Source: Pseudoalteromonas lipolytica (lineage in GTDB: Bacteria > Pseudomonadota > Gammaproteobacteria > Enterobacterales > Alteromonadaceae). From it: a DNA stretch of 48,757 bases. This document shows, piece by piece, positions 10,068 through 18,544 of the stretch. The notes beneath the pieces were generated by a model. That model was not told the origin of the DNA, did not search any database, and worked only from the letters and a program-made list of their open reading frames with translations. The DNA lies in contig NZ_FPAZ01000013.1 of assembly GCF_900116435.1 (NCBI RefSeq), positions 1 through 48,757 of the forward strand. Reading direction: 5' to 3'. Position numbers and translations under genes: made by a program. How positions within the stretch are numbered: the stretch's first letter is position 1; each line of letters begins with the position of its first letter.

Positions 10068-10628
10068 ATGCATCATTCTGTCTGTCTGAAAATGACAACA
10101 CTTACCAGTAAAGAAATGCTCGCTCAGTGGCAGCAACATAACCCTCAGTTCAAGGAAGCTTTAAGACTGCTTGAAACCGATTGGCCTCACGCTTTGGCTT
10201 CAGTGCACTGTTTGGCGGACTATTTAACGGATGCGCTCACGTTAGATGGCCATTCCATCTTTGATTTGTGTCTGTGTAATGGCTTGGGCAGTTATGAAGA
10301 AGTCAGTTGTGATGATGACAGTGTGCGCCTGTGGCATTTCATTGAGGCACTGACTTGGACTGCCGCCAGTGCTTTAACGGGGATTCGCCTGCGTGATCCT
10401 GACCATTTCGAGTGGGCCGCTGTGGATGGTGTCTATTTCCACACCTGGATGCGTAATCGTCCGAATCGGATGGCGTATTTAGCTGAAGGACGCATCGATG
10501 TGCGTTATGAAAGTGGTCATACGACGACAAAGCGGCTTCAACAAGTGATTAAAGCCCGGATTATGACGCCAACCGTTGCAGCCATGCTGGCGCGAGTAGA
10601 AGAGGATGTTTGGCATGAGCAAGCATAA
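10068..10628 (+). CDS. Conserved ICE protein between traD and traJ
   Basis: A soluble protein of 186 residues with no motif I can assign to a function. It starts after AGGAG 10 bp downstream of traD and overlaps the next gene by 14 bp, so it is part of the traI-traD-traJ operon. Aromatic and acidic residues are frequent (for example RLRDPDHFEWAAVDGVYFHTW). A protein in this position is found in SXT/R391 relatives; I cannot name a biochemical role. Confidence 0.75.
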   Translation: MHHSVCLKMTTLTSKEMLAQWQQHNPQFKEALRLLETDWPHALASVHCLADYLTDALTLDGHSIFDLCLCNGLGSYEEVSCDDDSVRLWHFIEALTWTAASALTGIRLRDPDHFEWAAVDGVYFHTWMRNRPNRMAYLAEGRIDVRYESGHTTTKRLQQVIKARIMTPTVAAMLARVEEDVWHEQA

Positions 10629-11250
10629 GTCGGTTTGGCTGCTGTGTCTGGCACTGATGCTAGAGATTATTGCCATTGGCGTGTTAGTGCCCGGTGATTG
10701 GACTGGCCGGGTTATTAGTAAAGAGAAGCAGATGATCCAAAATCAATTGGGCGCACAAACAAGCTATTGGATTGGTCAAACTAGCCATGGCTGGTATCAA
10801 TCATGGGTTGTGGATACGCAGATGGAGCAATCTGTGCGTGATTTTCTAATCCCCACTGAAGAGCAGCGACTGCGCTCTAAAGGGATGGAGAACATGGGAG
10901 GCTTTTGGTTTGTCTGGGTAGAAGACCGTATTCAGGCATTTTTTGATGTGTTGTACCAAGTGTTCACTCGATTTGCTTTACTGATGGTCTGGTTGCCCTT
11001 TGCGCTTATTCTCATGTTACCGGCGTTGTGGGATGGCTTAATGACCTGGAAGATTAAGAAGACAACCTTTGATTTTTCGAGCCCTATCATTCACCGCTAC
11101 AGCATGATTATCCTGGGCTCAGGTGTCATTTTGCTGTTTATGGGATTGTTCGCCCCGCTGGCTATTCCACCGGTGGTGTTACCGTCGCTGATAATCGGTT
11201 TAGCATTGATGGCGGGGTTGGCGTTAAGCCACTTGCAGAAGAAGATATGA
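10615..11250 (+). CDS. traJ: DUF4400-type membrane protein TraJ
   Basis: Protein of 211 residues starting MSKHKSVWLLCL. It has an N-terminal membrane anchor (about 5-25), a periplasmic-looking middle with many Trp residues (SYWIGQTSHGWYQSW), and three more hydrophobic segments (about 118-140, 162-182 and 184-205). This is the pattern of the DUF4400 family found with conjugative coupling proteins of the SXT, R391 and IncA/C group. The ATG at 10615 lies inside the previous gene, a translationally coupled arrangement; an upstream in-frame start at 10606 is possible. It ends just before a short perfect hairpin. Confidence 0.75.
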   Translation: MSKHKSVWLLCLALMLEIIAIGVLVPGDWTGRVISKEKQMIQNQLGAQTSYWIGQTSHGWYQSWVVDTQMEQSVRDFLIPTEEQRLRSKGMENMGGFWFVWVEDRIQAFFDVLYQVFTRFALLMVWLPFALILMLPALWDGLMTWKIKKTTFDFSSPIIHRYSMIILGSGVILLFMGLFAPLAIPPVVLPSLIIGLALMAGLALSHLQKKI

Positions 11251-11265
11251 GGCCTGTCAGGCCTC
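11249..11265. terminator. Short hairpin after traJ
   Basis: GAGGCCT pairs with AGGCCTC around GTC. It lies between the end of traJ and the end of the convergent downstream gene, and probably serves both. No clear T-run follows, so it is a weak prediction. Confidence 0.45.
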
Positions 11266-11276
11266 ATCTTGTAGAG

Positions 11277-11864
11277 CTAAAACCTCACGCCTACGGTATT
11301 GCCGTTCTCGTCTTCAGCAGGCAAATGGTAAGTATCAATAAGGTGGCCTTGAAGCCAAATATATTGCGGCATCCAAAAAGAGTACTGTCGTATAAGAGCC
11401 AATACTTCTTTTATCGGTTTGTTTGCATGAGGCTCGGCAAGACGGAAGTACATGAATGAGCAATAATCTCGAAAATACTCATGAAGCTCTGAATCCGATA
11501 GCGTTTCTTTTAGCGGCCTGTTTTGTTCGTCGTCCTCATCAGGGGAATTGGCATAAATTTCCAATAGCTGCTTTTCAGTGAGCATCTCCAAGAAGTGGTC
11601 TGCAATTAAAACCCCATCACTGGTATCGACATCCATACCATCTTTGACATCAAAAGCCATGACACATCCTGAAGATAACGCCACTTCTGATGGTTTCAGT
11701 GCGTCATTAGCTTGTACAACCTGATGCCAATGATTAAAACCAACAGAGTTTGCAATTTCATCGAGTGCTTGAGTGTGTGGAATAGATTTTTCACGTTTAA
11801 GCTTTCGTGCTTTTTGCTTTAAACGTTCAACCGTGGCAGAGGAAATGATTTTAGTAATTTGCAT
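11277..11864 (-). CDS. Hypothetical cargo protein (glyoxalase-superfamily-like N-terminus)
   Basis: Protein of 195 residues starting MQITKIISSATVERLKQKARKLKREKSIPHTQALDEIA, with AGGAG seven bases before this ATG. Upstream in-frame codons to 12116 are not favoured. The N-terminal block (basic helix, then HTQALDEIANSVGFNHWHQV) is a motif I associate with small proteins often annotated as glyoxalase-superfamily or toxin-antitoxin-adjacent proteins; the function is not established. The C-terminal part is acidic and then aromatic (QYSFWMPQYIWLQGHLIDTY). It is transcribed against traJ and divergently from traL, in the SXT cargo site between traJ and traL. Confidence 0.65.
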   Translation of the reverse strand: MQITKIISSATVERLKQKARKLKREKSIPHTQALDEIANSVGFNHWHQVVQANDALKPSEVALSSGCVMAFDVKDGMDVDTSDGVLIADHFLEMLTEKQLLEIYANSPDEDDEQNRPLKETLSDSELHEYFRDYCSFMYFRLAEPHANKPIKEVLALIRQYSFWMPQYIWLQGHLIDTYHLPAEDENGNTVGVRF

Positions 11865-12151
11865 TGAGTTTCTCCTATTAGCGAATACGGTGCCCACTGC
11901 CGAGGTCGCAGAAAAACCTAAGCAAAAAATAAATTTGATATGCATGTCGTCCCGTCCGGGTTTGCTAAAGTGGGCAGCTGGTCTCGACACGACCAATATC
12001 CTCATCATATCAACCGCATCAAAAAGATCAATTGTTAGTATTGTCTGAGTAGAACCCTCAAAACCTTCAAAAATTCGGCATCTAGCTGACCACCGAACCT
12101 GCCAATCCCAAGGCATTCTTCACTTCTCAATTCAAACAACGAGGAGTGACT

Positions 12152-12433
12152 ATGGAACCTGTGAGTATTCCATCCTATATCGATGACCCGCCGCACTTCC
12201 TGCTTTGGAGTGCCGATGAGATGGCTCCCATTCTGTTGGGGCTAGTGATCGGCATTTTTACCGGTAATGCTTTGGTTTTATGCCTATTGGGGTTGGTAAC
12301 AACCAAGCTCTATCGGCGTTTTCGTGATGGTCGCCCAGATGGTTTTATTCTTCACGCCATCTACTGGCCCGGACTGTTGCCAACCAAGGCCAAGACGATC
12401 CCTAACCCATTTATCAGGAGCTATCTGCCGTGA
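12152..12433 (+). CDS. traL: Conjugative pilus assembly protein TraL
   Basis: Small protein of 93 residues with SYIDDPPHFLLWSADEM near the N-terminus, then a hydrophobic segment (about 27-48) and KLYRRFRDGRPDGFILHAIYW, a pattern typical of TraL of F-like and SXT transfer systems. GAGGAG is five bases upstream of the ATG. TraL is the first gene of the mating-pair formation operon (traL-E-K-B-V in this family). Here it is the only one left: the stop overlaps GTGAAG, which may be the original traE start, and that frame closes after seven codons. The retained protein has no partners encoded in the window. Confidence 0.88.
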   Translation: MEPVSIPSYIDDPPHFLLWSADEMAPILLGLVIGIFTGNALVLCLLGLVTTKLYRRFRDGRPDGFILHAIYWPGLLPTKAKTIPNPFIRSYLP

Positions 12434-12565
12434 AGTTCGACGTGTCACTATAACGGTCTGTACGACACCATGTGTCACATGTCGGCATCTGTGCTTAATC
12501 ATGAACATGATATCGTGGTATGATGCTCTGCATAATAAGACAAAAAATTAGTATCGGATCATACA

Positions 12566-13219
12566 ATGAATACATTTTCAGCATTAAAGCAACGCCATCG
12601 TGACGAGCGTGATAATTACCCATCAGCATTGGCTTTAAGAACTCACCGAGCGTTGAGCTGGCTAAAAAAAGCAGAAGAATGTTCTGATGACGATTCTAAG
12701 TTTACATTTTTATGGATCGCTTTTAACTCAGCGTATGCACAAGACTTCGAGCAAAAAAACAACTATGGAGAGCGTGGGCTTTACCAAGAATTCTTGGCAA
12801 AACTTGTTGAACTTGATTCAGAGAAGCTATTAGACAAAATCGTATGGGAAAACTTTTCAGGTGCAATCCGAGTAATCCTCGGGAATGAGTTTATTCTCGA
12901 AAGCTATTGGAGTTACCAGTCAGGTAGAATTACAGAAGAACAATGGAAAGAAGTACGTAGCAAAGCTAAAGTCACAGCTAACGTAGCTCTTGGACAGAAT
13001 GATACCGCTTTAGTTCTATCAATCGTGTTTTCACGACTTTACACTCTGCGGAACCAGATAATTCATGGTGGTGCAACCTATGGCAGCTCTGCAAACCGCC
13101 AACAATTAAAAGACTGTACATCTCTACTTGAACAAATTATTCCTACAATCATCATGATTATGATGGATAACAGCCAAGAGCTGTGGGGTGACCCTGTTTA
13201 TCCATTCATCGATAGTTAG
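12566..13219 (+). CDS. HEPN-domain protein, putative ribonuclease or toxin
   Basis: Helical protein of 217 residues. The segment LYTLRNQIIHGG (about 158-169) carries the HEPN R-N-x-x-x-H motif (Arg162, His167), the active site of many HEPN ribonucleases; the WIAFNSAYA helix (about 50-58) is also typical of HEPN proteins of the Apea-like type. HEPN nucleases are common effectors in abortive infection and toxin systems. It sits right after the broken transfer operon and faces the Zorya-like operon across a shared terminator. Whether it belongs to that system or is separate cargo cannot be decided from sequence. The fold is assigned from the motif, the function is inferred. Confidence 0.7.
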   Translation: MNTFSALKQRHRDERDNYPSALALRTHRALSWLKKAEECSDDDSKFTFLWIAFNSAYAQDFEQKNNYGERGLYQEFLAKLVELDSEKLLDKIVWENFSGAIRVILGNEFILESYWSYQSGRITEEQWKEVRSKAKVTANVALGQNDTALVLSIVFSRLYTLRNQIIHGGATYGSSANRQQLKDCTSLLEQIIPTIIMIMMDNSQELWGDPVYPFIDS

Positions 13220-13228
13220 TAAAAATAA

Positions 13229-13256
13229 TTAATAGCCTCCTTGAGGAGGCTATTAA
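13229..13256. terminator. Bidirectional terminator between HEPN gene and MotB-like gene
   Basis: A perfect 12-bp stem (TTAATAGCCTCC with GGAGGCTATTAA) around a TTGA loop, flanked by A-rich sequence on the left and T-rich on the right. It lies between the two convergent stop codons and should end both transcripts. Confidence 0.85.
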
Positions 13257-13277
13257 ATGTTATTGTGTAAGAGTTGA

Positions 13278-14033
13278 TTAATTTACATTATCTAAAATGA
13301 ATCTCACCTCAACTCGCCTATTTTTTGAACTTGATGGATTTAACACATCAATCGGTGTTGATGAACCAAAGCCTGCAACTACAATTCTATTCTCATTATC
13401 GTTGTCACTACCACTCAACAATAACTTTCTCGCTTCCCTAGCTCGTGCAGCGGACAAAGTATAATTATCATCATAAACAGTGCAAAACTTATCTATATCG
13501 AGAACTGGGTTCTTAACAGGCTGATTATCCGTATGCCCCTCAATATATACCCTTCCAGAAGGGAATTTAACAAAAAAAACTTCTATAGCCTTATTTAACT
13601 CAGGCAAAATATTACTTGCTTTTCTGTTAATACATGCGCTTCCGCTTGAAAAGACCCCATCTTTCAGAGTTATCTTGGATTCTTCAACGTCAAAGTTCAA
13701 AAATCGTCTAGAATCTTTAGAGATAATGGTTCCCTTTAGCTCATAAAGCATTTCATCGAGCTTTCTTTTTTGCTCAGCACCTAACTTGGCTGCTTTATCG
13801 AGAATGTCAAATTCATGAAGTTGTTCCATGTTTTCAGAAATTAACGACTTTAATCTATTCTCGGTCTTTACTTGCTCTTCGATTTGACTTTTTAAATCAC
13901 TGATCTCACGATTCATGACCGTTTTATCGATAGCCGCTTTTATTGAAGAAACTATGAAAAACAGCATAACTACAGCCATAACGCCAGTCATCAAGTCAGA
14001 AATTGCTACCCATTCATTTGGCTTATCTTTCAT
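13278..14033 (-). CDS. ZorB-like MotB/OmpA-family protein
   Basis: Protein of 251 residues with the MotB/TolR layout. A single transmembrane helix (about 10-31) begins with WVAISDLMTGVM and holds Asp13, in the place of the ion-coordinating Asp of MotB and ZorB. A coiled-coil stretch follows (about 40-75). The C-terminal OmpA-like peptidoglycan-binding domain shows YIEGHTDNQP (163-172), YTLSAARAREARKLL (191-205), AGFGSSTP and KNRRVEVRF (237-245). Its ATG overlaps the end of the MotA-like gene (ATGA), as expected for a stoichiometric pair. In Zorya the ZorA5-ZorB2 complex is an ion-driven motor anchored to the cell wall; a similar role here is an inference from homology and pairing. Confidence 0.85.
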   Translation of the reverse strand: MKDKPNEWVAISDLMTGVMAVVMLFFIVSSIKAAIDKTVMNREISDLKSQIEEQVKTENRLKSLISENMEQLHEFDILDKAAKLGAEQKRKLDEMLYELKGTIISKDSRRFLNFDVEESKITLKDGVFSSGSACINRKASNILPELNKAIEVFFVKFPSGRVYIEGHTDNQPVKNPVLDIDKFCTVYDDNYTLSAARAREARKLLLSGSDNDNENRIVVAGFGSSTPIDVLNPSSSKNRRVEVRFILDNVN

Positions 14034-16144
14034 GCTGGTACAACATCATTTCTAATATTTTTTGTCGATAACTCTTCGATGCTTAAGGATATAGATTGTA
14101 AAGAATCACTCATCCCCCTTAACTCTCTATTATTTAATACAAGATCGTTGGATATTTTTTCTAAAGAGTTGATCGATGAAAGAGCCTCTTTAATTTTGGT
14201 TGGTTGTAATCTACGTTCTTCATTTGCCATTTTGTAATAATCACTAACAGATTTTCTTAATTCCTTAATTTCATTCAGTTCAGATTTATTTTCATTACTA
14301 TCTCTCAACAAACCAATTAGAACTGAAATTTTTTCAAGGGATTGCTTCTGACCATTTTCTAGAGATGACTTTAGAACATAACTAGTATCATTGTTTCTTT
14401 TGATTTCAGAACAAATCGCATTTAATTCTGACAATAGCAACTTATTTTGTTCATAGGATTCAGTAACCGTTGAGCTTATTGATTTATATGCTTGATTTAG
14501 AGATTTAACCTCTTTACCACTTCTCGACACAGCACTAAGTCCACTTTGAATGCTTTCTTTCAAGTCGGTAACTAATGCTGTTACTTCTTCCATAGTTTCA
14601 TTCAATGTTTGGCTTGATAACTGGAACTCAGCGCTGGATTTTTGTTGAATCTTCAATGAGTCACTGATTGAGGATTTGACTGTCGCCATTGTGGCCTCAA
14701 CACTTTTAGCATTACTTTTTACAGCGTTAGAAATCTCATGTGTTGAACTACTCATATCCTGCGCCATAGTAGACATCGAGTCCGTAAAAGTATTACTCAT
14801 GTTTGAGATTGTTCCATCGAGATCGGTAGACACTTTATTCATAACCTTACGGATATTATTTTCAAAATTACCTACAGCAGATGATAATTTGCTAGCACCT
14901 TGTTGTATTCCAACAGAAGCTTTTTCCATTCGTTCACTAGAAACACCTAAAGTCGTTAAACTCGATTTAGTTGATTGAGAGAACTCTTTCATCTGTTTTG
15001 AACTTTCTTGTGTTGCTGAAGCTACTCGTTCAAAGTCTTTGCTAATTTTTTGTAGATTTGCTTCTGTTTTTTCACTAGAATCCTTAAGTTGGAGTACTAT
15101 TTTTTCTGAAGATTCTCGGGAGGCAACTCCTATACCTGATAAGCACTGTGTAATATCTTGGAAGCCTTGATTAACAGAATCTAAGTGCTCTTTGCCATTT
15201 GTAACTAAACTTTTCTCTAGGTTTACAATCTCAGAAACAACTTTATGGCTAGTTATAGCATTCTGCTTTTGCATATCTAAACATTCAGATTTAAATTCGA
15301 ATAAACCTGATACAAGATCATCTAATTTTTCATTGTTAGTTTCAGACTCTTGAACTAATTTTTCATTTAAATGGCTAAGGTTACTAAAAACATTAGATAA
15401 TAAAGCGCTCAATTGCTTGAACTCTGAACCTAGCTCTATATTTTGTAGGTGCGTTTTTTCAATAACTTCAAGGTTTTGCTTCATAACCAAAGCCTGTTTT
15501 TCAAAACCATCAAGTAAAACGGAATTAATGTTATCACCTAGTTTTTCAGATGCTGTAATCGTTTGGTCTAAGCGTAGAGATTCGTGTTTACTTCGCAAAT
15601 CATTTTTAATTGCATTGTCTTCTTTAATCTTTGCAGCACACCAATCAAGGCGCTTCTTATCTACTTGAGAAGCCCCATTGATTACTCTTAATATGATAAA
15701 GCCTGAAATGCCCCAGATAGAAGCTTTAAACTTCGTCCCTAAGCCAGTCATCATGCCATTAAGCTTGGTCATAATATCATCGTAATTTTGACCAGATAAA
15801 CCACCTTTACCACCAATGATTTCTGAAGCATCATTCAGTGCGATACCGAGACCAAGAAATGTACCTAACAATCCAATCATTAATAAAAAACTTGGCATAG
15901 ATTCCGATAATTTTTCAGACTTAGTAGCTACAGCTTCACTTATATCATAAATTGTTCCCTGCTCTGAACCTAATAAAGAGTCATCAGAACTTAGGTTACC
16001 GTTCCAATTCTTTTCCCAATTTTTTGATTTAGCATTTATAAATAACAATGTAACCGTAATTAAAAGGAGGCCGAATATTCCAAACGAAAAAAATTTTTGC
16101 AATAGTTCACTAAAATCTGGGATAAAAAACTCTAAAAAATTCAT
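14030..16144 (-). CDS. ZorA-like MotA/TolQ/ExbB-family protein with long helical tail
   Basis: Protein of 704 residues. Transmembrane segments lie at about 18-36, 84-103 and 139-155. The MotA/TolQ/ExbB signature is clear: SMPSFLLMIGLLGTFLGLGIAL and MMTGLGTKFKASIWGISGF. The remaining 540 residues are predicted helical, rich in Ser, Thr, Gln and Asn and depleted in Pro and Gly, forming a long tail (for example TISNMSNTFTDSMSTMAQDM). This is the domain design of ZorA, whose cytoplasmic tail is thought to sense or transmit a phage signal. Its start overlaps the previous stop (TAATG) and its end overlaps the MotB-like start. It is longer than flagellar MotA (about 290 residues), which argues against a flagellar role. 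Confidence 0.85.
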   Translation of the reverse strand: MNFLEFFIPDFSELLQKFFSFGIFGLLLITVTLLFINAKSKNWEKNWNGNLSSDDSLLGSEQGTIYDISEAVATKSEKLSESMPSFLLMIGLLGTFLGLGIALNDASEIIGGKGGLSGQNYDDIMTKLNGMMTGLGTKFKASIWGISGFIILRVINGASQVDKKRLDWCAAKIKEDNAIKNDLRSKHESLRLDQTITASEKLGDNINSVLLDGFEKQALVMKQNLEVIEKTHLQNIELGSEFKQLSALLSNVFSNLSHLNEKLVQESETNNEKLDDLVSGLFEFKSECLDMQKQNAITSHKVVSEIVNLEKSLVTNGKEHLDSVNQGFQDITQCLSGIGVASRESSEKIVLQLKDSSEKTEANLQKISKDFERVASATQESSKQMKEFSQSTKSSLTTLGVSSERMEKASVGIQQGASKLSSAVGNFENNIRKVMNKVSTDLDGTISNMSNTFTDSMSTMAQDMSSSTHEISNAVKSNAKSVEATMATVKSSISDSLKIQQKSSAEFQLSSQTLNETMEEVTALVTDLKESIQSGLSAVSRSGKEVKSLNQAYKSISSTVTESYEQNKLLLSELNAICSEIKRNNDTSYVLKSSLENGQKQSLEKISVLIGLLRDSNENKSELNEIKELRKSVSDYYKMANEERRLQPTKIKEALSSINSLEKISNDLVLNNRELRGMSDSLQSISLSIEELSTKNIRNDVVPA

Positions 16145-17424
16145 TATGCTGTTACCTTAAGCAAACTCTGGGTTCGCTCTTTGCATGCTTCTTCAAAAAT
16201 GTTTGCATAATCAAGAATCATATCTTTTTGTTCTTGTTCTAGCTCTTCCCATTGAACGCCATGTTGCAAGCAGTCAATAAGTAGCTTGCCAATTTCAGCA
16301 CTATCTTCAACTAAGAATTCTAGCTCCTCCGCTTCTAGCTCCTCAACTGACTTCTCTATGGTCTGCATTAACCCTTCAGCAGCATAAACATAGCTCGCTC
16401 TCTCTCTTTTTCGTTTTGCCAATAAATCTACTCGTGAAACTTCATTTGGTACTAAAGCCTGAAGCTCTTTCAAACGAGTCATTTCTTGTTGGTCTAACTC
16501 GCTAATTATTTGTTGGTTTGTCAATCGCTTAAGCTCAATTTTTAGCTTGCTAACTTCTTTAGACTTTTCTTTCCAATCAGTTTCAAGCTCTTCAATCGTT
16601 TTATACCAAGCAGCTATCATTTCTTCAAAAACAAATGGCAGCAGGCGTTTTTTCTTTCTTTGATAAATAATCTCGTCAAGTTTTATCCCCTGCTGTTCAC
16701 TCAGTGTAGGGGTTTCTGATAAAAACTCGTTAGCGATTTCAATCAAGAAAATATCATCTTCCGTAATGTTTTCGATTCTTTGACTTGTTCTGAGCGTATC
16801 TTCAATTTCAAGTAACAATTTTTGAGTTGCACGAAGCCTTAAATAATGTTCAAAGCTAAGTAGTTCACTTTTCTCAATTAAAAGGTCATGAACTTCTCGA
16901 TTGACAATTCCGTAAGCATTTAACATTTTTGCAAGTGCTATGGTTTTTTCTGCCTCGGAGTTTCCTTGTGCGGCAGCTTCAGCCTCTTTAAATAGGTCTT
17001 CTCGTTCTTTCGCTTCTTTTAATTCTTGGTCATTAAAGAAGTTTTTATGAAGATCTTTTGCGAATTTTATAACTTGATCAATAGCTTTACTTATTCTCTT
17101 GCCAAGTTTTGTATTTTCAAAATTTTCGATAAAAAGCAAGCCTTTCTCAAGTAAGTTCAACCCACCTTTTAACCAAGGCCAAGGAGCCAATTCAGCAGCT
17201 TTTTTTAAAACACTTCGTACTACTGGTATGTATTGTTTGACTGTTTTCCAAACCTTTTTTGCTGAATTTACAACCGTTTCAGCTTTTTCTGCCATCCAAC
17301 TTACAGCTTTAGTCGCTACTGATTTAGTAGCTTCCCATGCTTTAGACACACCAGACTTTACCGCACTAACAGTTGAGCTAACCGCACGGCTTACTCCACT
17401 ACAAAAACTGCTTAACCACCCCAT
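16144..17424 (-). CDS. Amphipathic/coiled-coil protein of the Zorya-like operon
   Basis: Protein of 426 residues that I do not recognise. The first 70 residues form a continuous amphipathic helix with a loose 11-residue periodicity of Val/Ala/Trp and Lys (SAVKSGVSKAWEATKSVATK, then AVSWMAEKAETVVNSAKKVW), like lipid-binding or membrane-inserting helices. A Trp-rich break (LAPWPWLKGGL) follows, then mostly charged helices with coiled-coil character (about 125-415). No enzymatic motif is visible. GAGGAG precedes the start; ATG 17424 overlaps the AAA+ stop (TGATG), and a GTG at 17427 is an alternative. It is strictly embedded between the AAA+ and MotA-like genes, so it is likely a partner or substrate of the ATPase. 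Confidence 0.8.
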   Translation of the reverse strand: MGWLSSFCSGVSRAVSSTVSAVKSGVSKAWEATKSVATKAVSWMAEKAETVVNSAKKVWKTVKQYIPVVRSVLKKAAELAPWPWLKGGLNLLEKGLLFIENFENTKLGKRISKAIDQVIKFAKDLHKNFFNDQELKEAKEREDLFKEAEAAAQGNSEAEKTIALAKMLNAYGIVNREVHDLLIEKSELLSFEHYLRLRATQKLLLEIEDTLRTSQRIENITEDDIFLIEIANEFLSETPTLSEQQGIKLDEIIYQRKKKRLLPFVFEEMIAAWYKTIEELETDWKEKSKEVSKLKIELKRLTNQQIISELDQQEMTRLKELQALVPNEVSRVDLLAKRKRERASYVYAAEGLMQTIEKSVEELEAEELEFLVEDSAEIGKLLIDCLQHGVQWEELEQEQKDMILDYANIFEEACKERTQSLLKVTA

Positions 17425-18338
17425 CACTTAGTCTCCTCGTTTTTATCTTGTTTAATACCTAAAATTGACACCGCTTTATCAATCGAGCTGTCATCATTTA
17501 CTTTTCTACGTCTAACCTCTTGTAGGTTTTTCGCACTTTTCACTTCAAATAAAGATGCCATTAAAATATCTCTATTAATTTTAAATTCACTATCTTGTCT
17601 TTGGAAAACTTTAGGTAAAGAAATACGTAAACACTTTCTGATGTCCCGACCAGAGAAATTTTCACTATTGCTCGCAAGCTCTTCAATTATGTTCTCTCTA
17701 ACTCCATCCAAAGGGATTTTTGGAACTAAAAATTTGTTCCAAAGCAACTTTCTAGCTGCAAAATCAGGGAGTTCAAACTCAATCTGATAACCGATTCTAC
17801 TGATAAATGCAGAGTCATAGTTCTTAATGAAATTTGTTGCAAATATCACTATTCCATCAAACTTTTCTAATTCAATAAGTAAGGTAGTTCTAACGGAGTT
17901 CACCTCATTATCTGTACCTTGAGTAACATTCGATAATCGTTTACCGAGCATGGTGTCAGCTTCATCAAAAAATAATACTGCTTGCTCTTCATTTGCTAAC
18001 TCAAACACTGATTGAATGTTTTTAGCACTGTCACCCATATATTTACTTTCGATATCAGCGATACCAATTTTAATAATAGGTCTACCCAATGTCCCTGCAA
18101 AAGATTCAGCTGCTAATGTTTTTCCTGTTCCTGGTTCCCCATAAAAATTAATTATTAATGATGAACCATTTGGATCTACTGACTTAAAATCCCACTCTTC
18201 ATATATTTTCTTGTGAAATTTCAACTTAGCAATGCACTCCTGCAATGATAAATATGTATTTTTTGATAAAATCAAATGTTCATCAATATTATATTTTGGT
18301 CTTTCTGGCAATATAGATAGTTTATTACTTTCTTTCAT
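17424..18338 (-). CDS. AAA+ ATPase of the Zorya-like operon
   Basis: Protein of 304 residues with one classical AAA domain. Walker A is GEPGTGKT (67-74), the pore-loop-like segment is SKYMGDSAKNI (98-108), Walker B is VLFFDEAD (121-128), sensor 1 is FATN (166-169), followed by AFISRIGYQIEFELP with candidate arginine finger Arg181, and sensor 2 in SGRDIRKCL. This is the FtsH/spastin/Rca-like AAA type that remodels proteins, not a helicase as in ZorD. It is the first intact gene of the four-gene operon, and its stop overlaps the next start. The N-terminal 60 residues are not a recognised domain. It lies 47 bp downstream of a remnant reading frame, so a further upstream gene may have been lost. 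Confidence 0.9.
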   Translation of the reverse strand: MKESNKLSILPERPKYNIDEHLILSKNTYLSLQECIAKLKFHKKIYEEWDFKSVDPNGSSLIINFYGEPGTGKTLAAESFAGTLGRPIIKIGIADIESKYMGDSAKNIQSVFELANEEQAVLFFDEADTMLGKRLSNVTQGTDNEVNSVRTTLLIELEKFDGIVIFATNFIKNYDSAFISRIGYQIEFELPDFAARKLLWNKFLVPKIPLDGVRENIIEELASNSENFSGRDIRKCLRISLPKVFQRQDSEFKINRDILMASLFEVKSAKNLQEVRRRKVNDDSSIDKAVSILGIKQDKNEETK

Positions 18339-18385
18339 CAGTTAATATTACTCTTTTCATATTCACAACAATGTATTTCCACATC

Positions 18386-18544
18386 TCAAACTTTATCACT
18401 AAACCCTTTCAACCACTGATCTAAGTATTTGGTTCTAACAACTGATGCGTGAACTCTGATACTTTCACTATTTTCTGTTAATATTTGATTATGTAACAGT
18501 GGTGTTTCTTTGAAATAATATTCTAAATCCTTTGAAATTGTGAA
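18386..18544 (-). pseudogene. 3' remnant of an unknown gene upstream of the AAA+ gene
   Basis: The last ~52 codons of a reading frame (starting about FTISKDLEYYF and ending YLDQWLKGFSDKV) continue seamlessly from a broken IS3 OrfB but are unlike any transposase sequence. It has the same strand and low GC as the defence-like operon and ends 47 bp before the AAA+ gene. The simplest reading is the 3' end of a first operon gene cut off by the IS3 rearrangement. The join is estimated from where the IS3 family match ends. Confidence 0.45.

Noticed and set aside
11865..12116. In-frame 5' extension of the minus-strand cargo gene to 12116
   Set aside because: The ATG at 11864 has a strong AGGAG at good spacing and starts a family-like N-terminus; the extension has unusual composition and would cover the traL promoter region.
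14676..14978. Plus-strand open frames inside the MotA-like and coiled-coil genes (also 15417-15668, 17099-17431)
   Set aside because: They are antisense shadows of well-supported genes, with no ribosome binding sites and no recognisable motifs.
14030..16144. MotA-like/MotB-like genes as flagellar motor stators
   Set aside because: The MotA-like protein is over twice the usual stator length with a long helical tail, there are no flagellar genes nearby, and the genes are ICE cargo next to an AAA+ gene.
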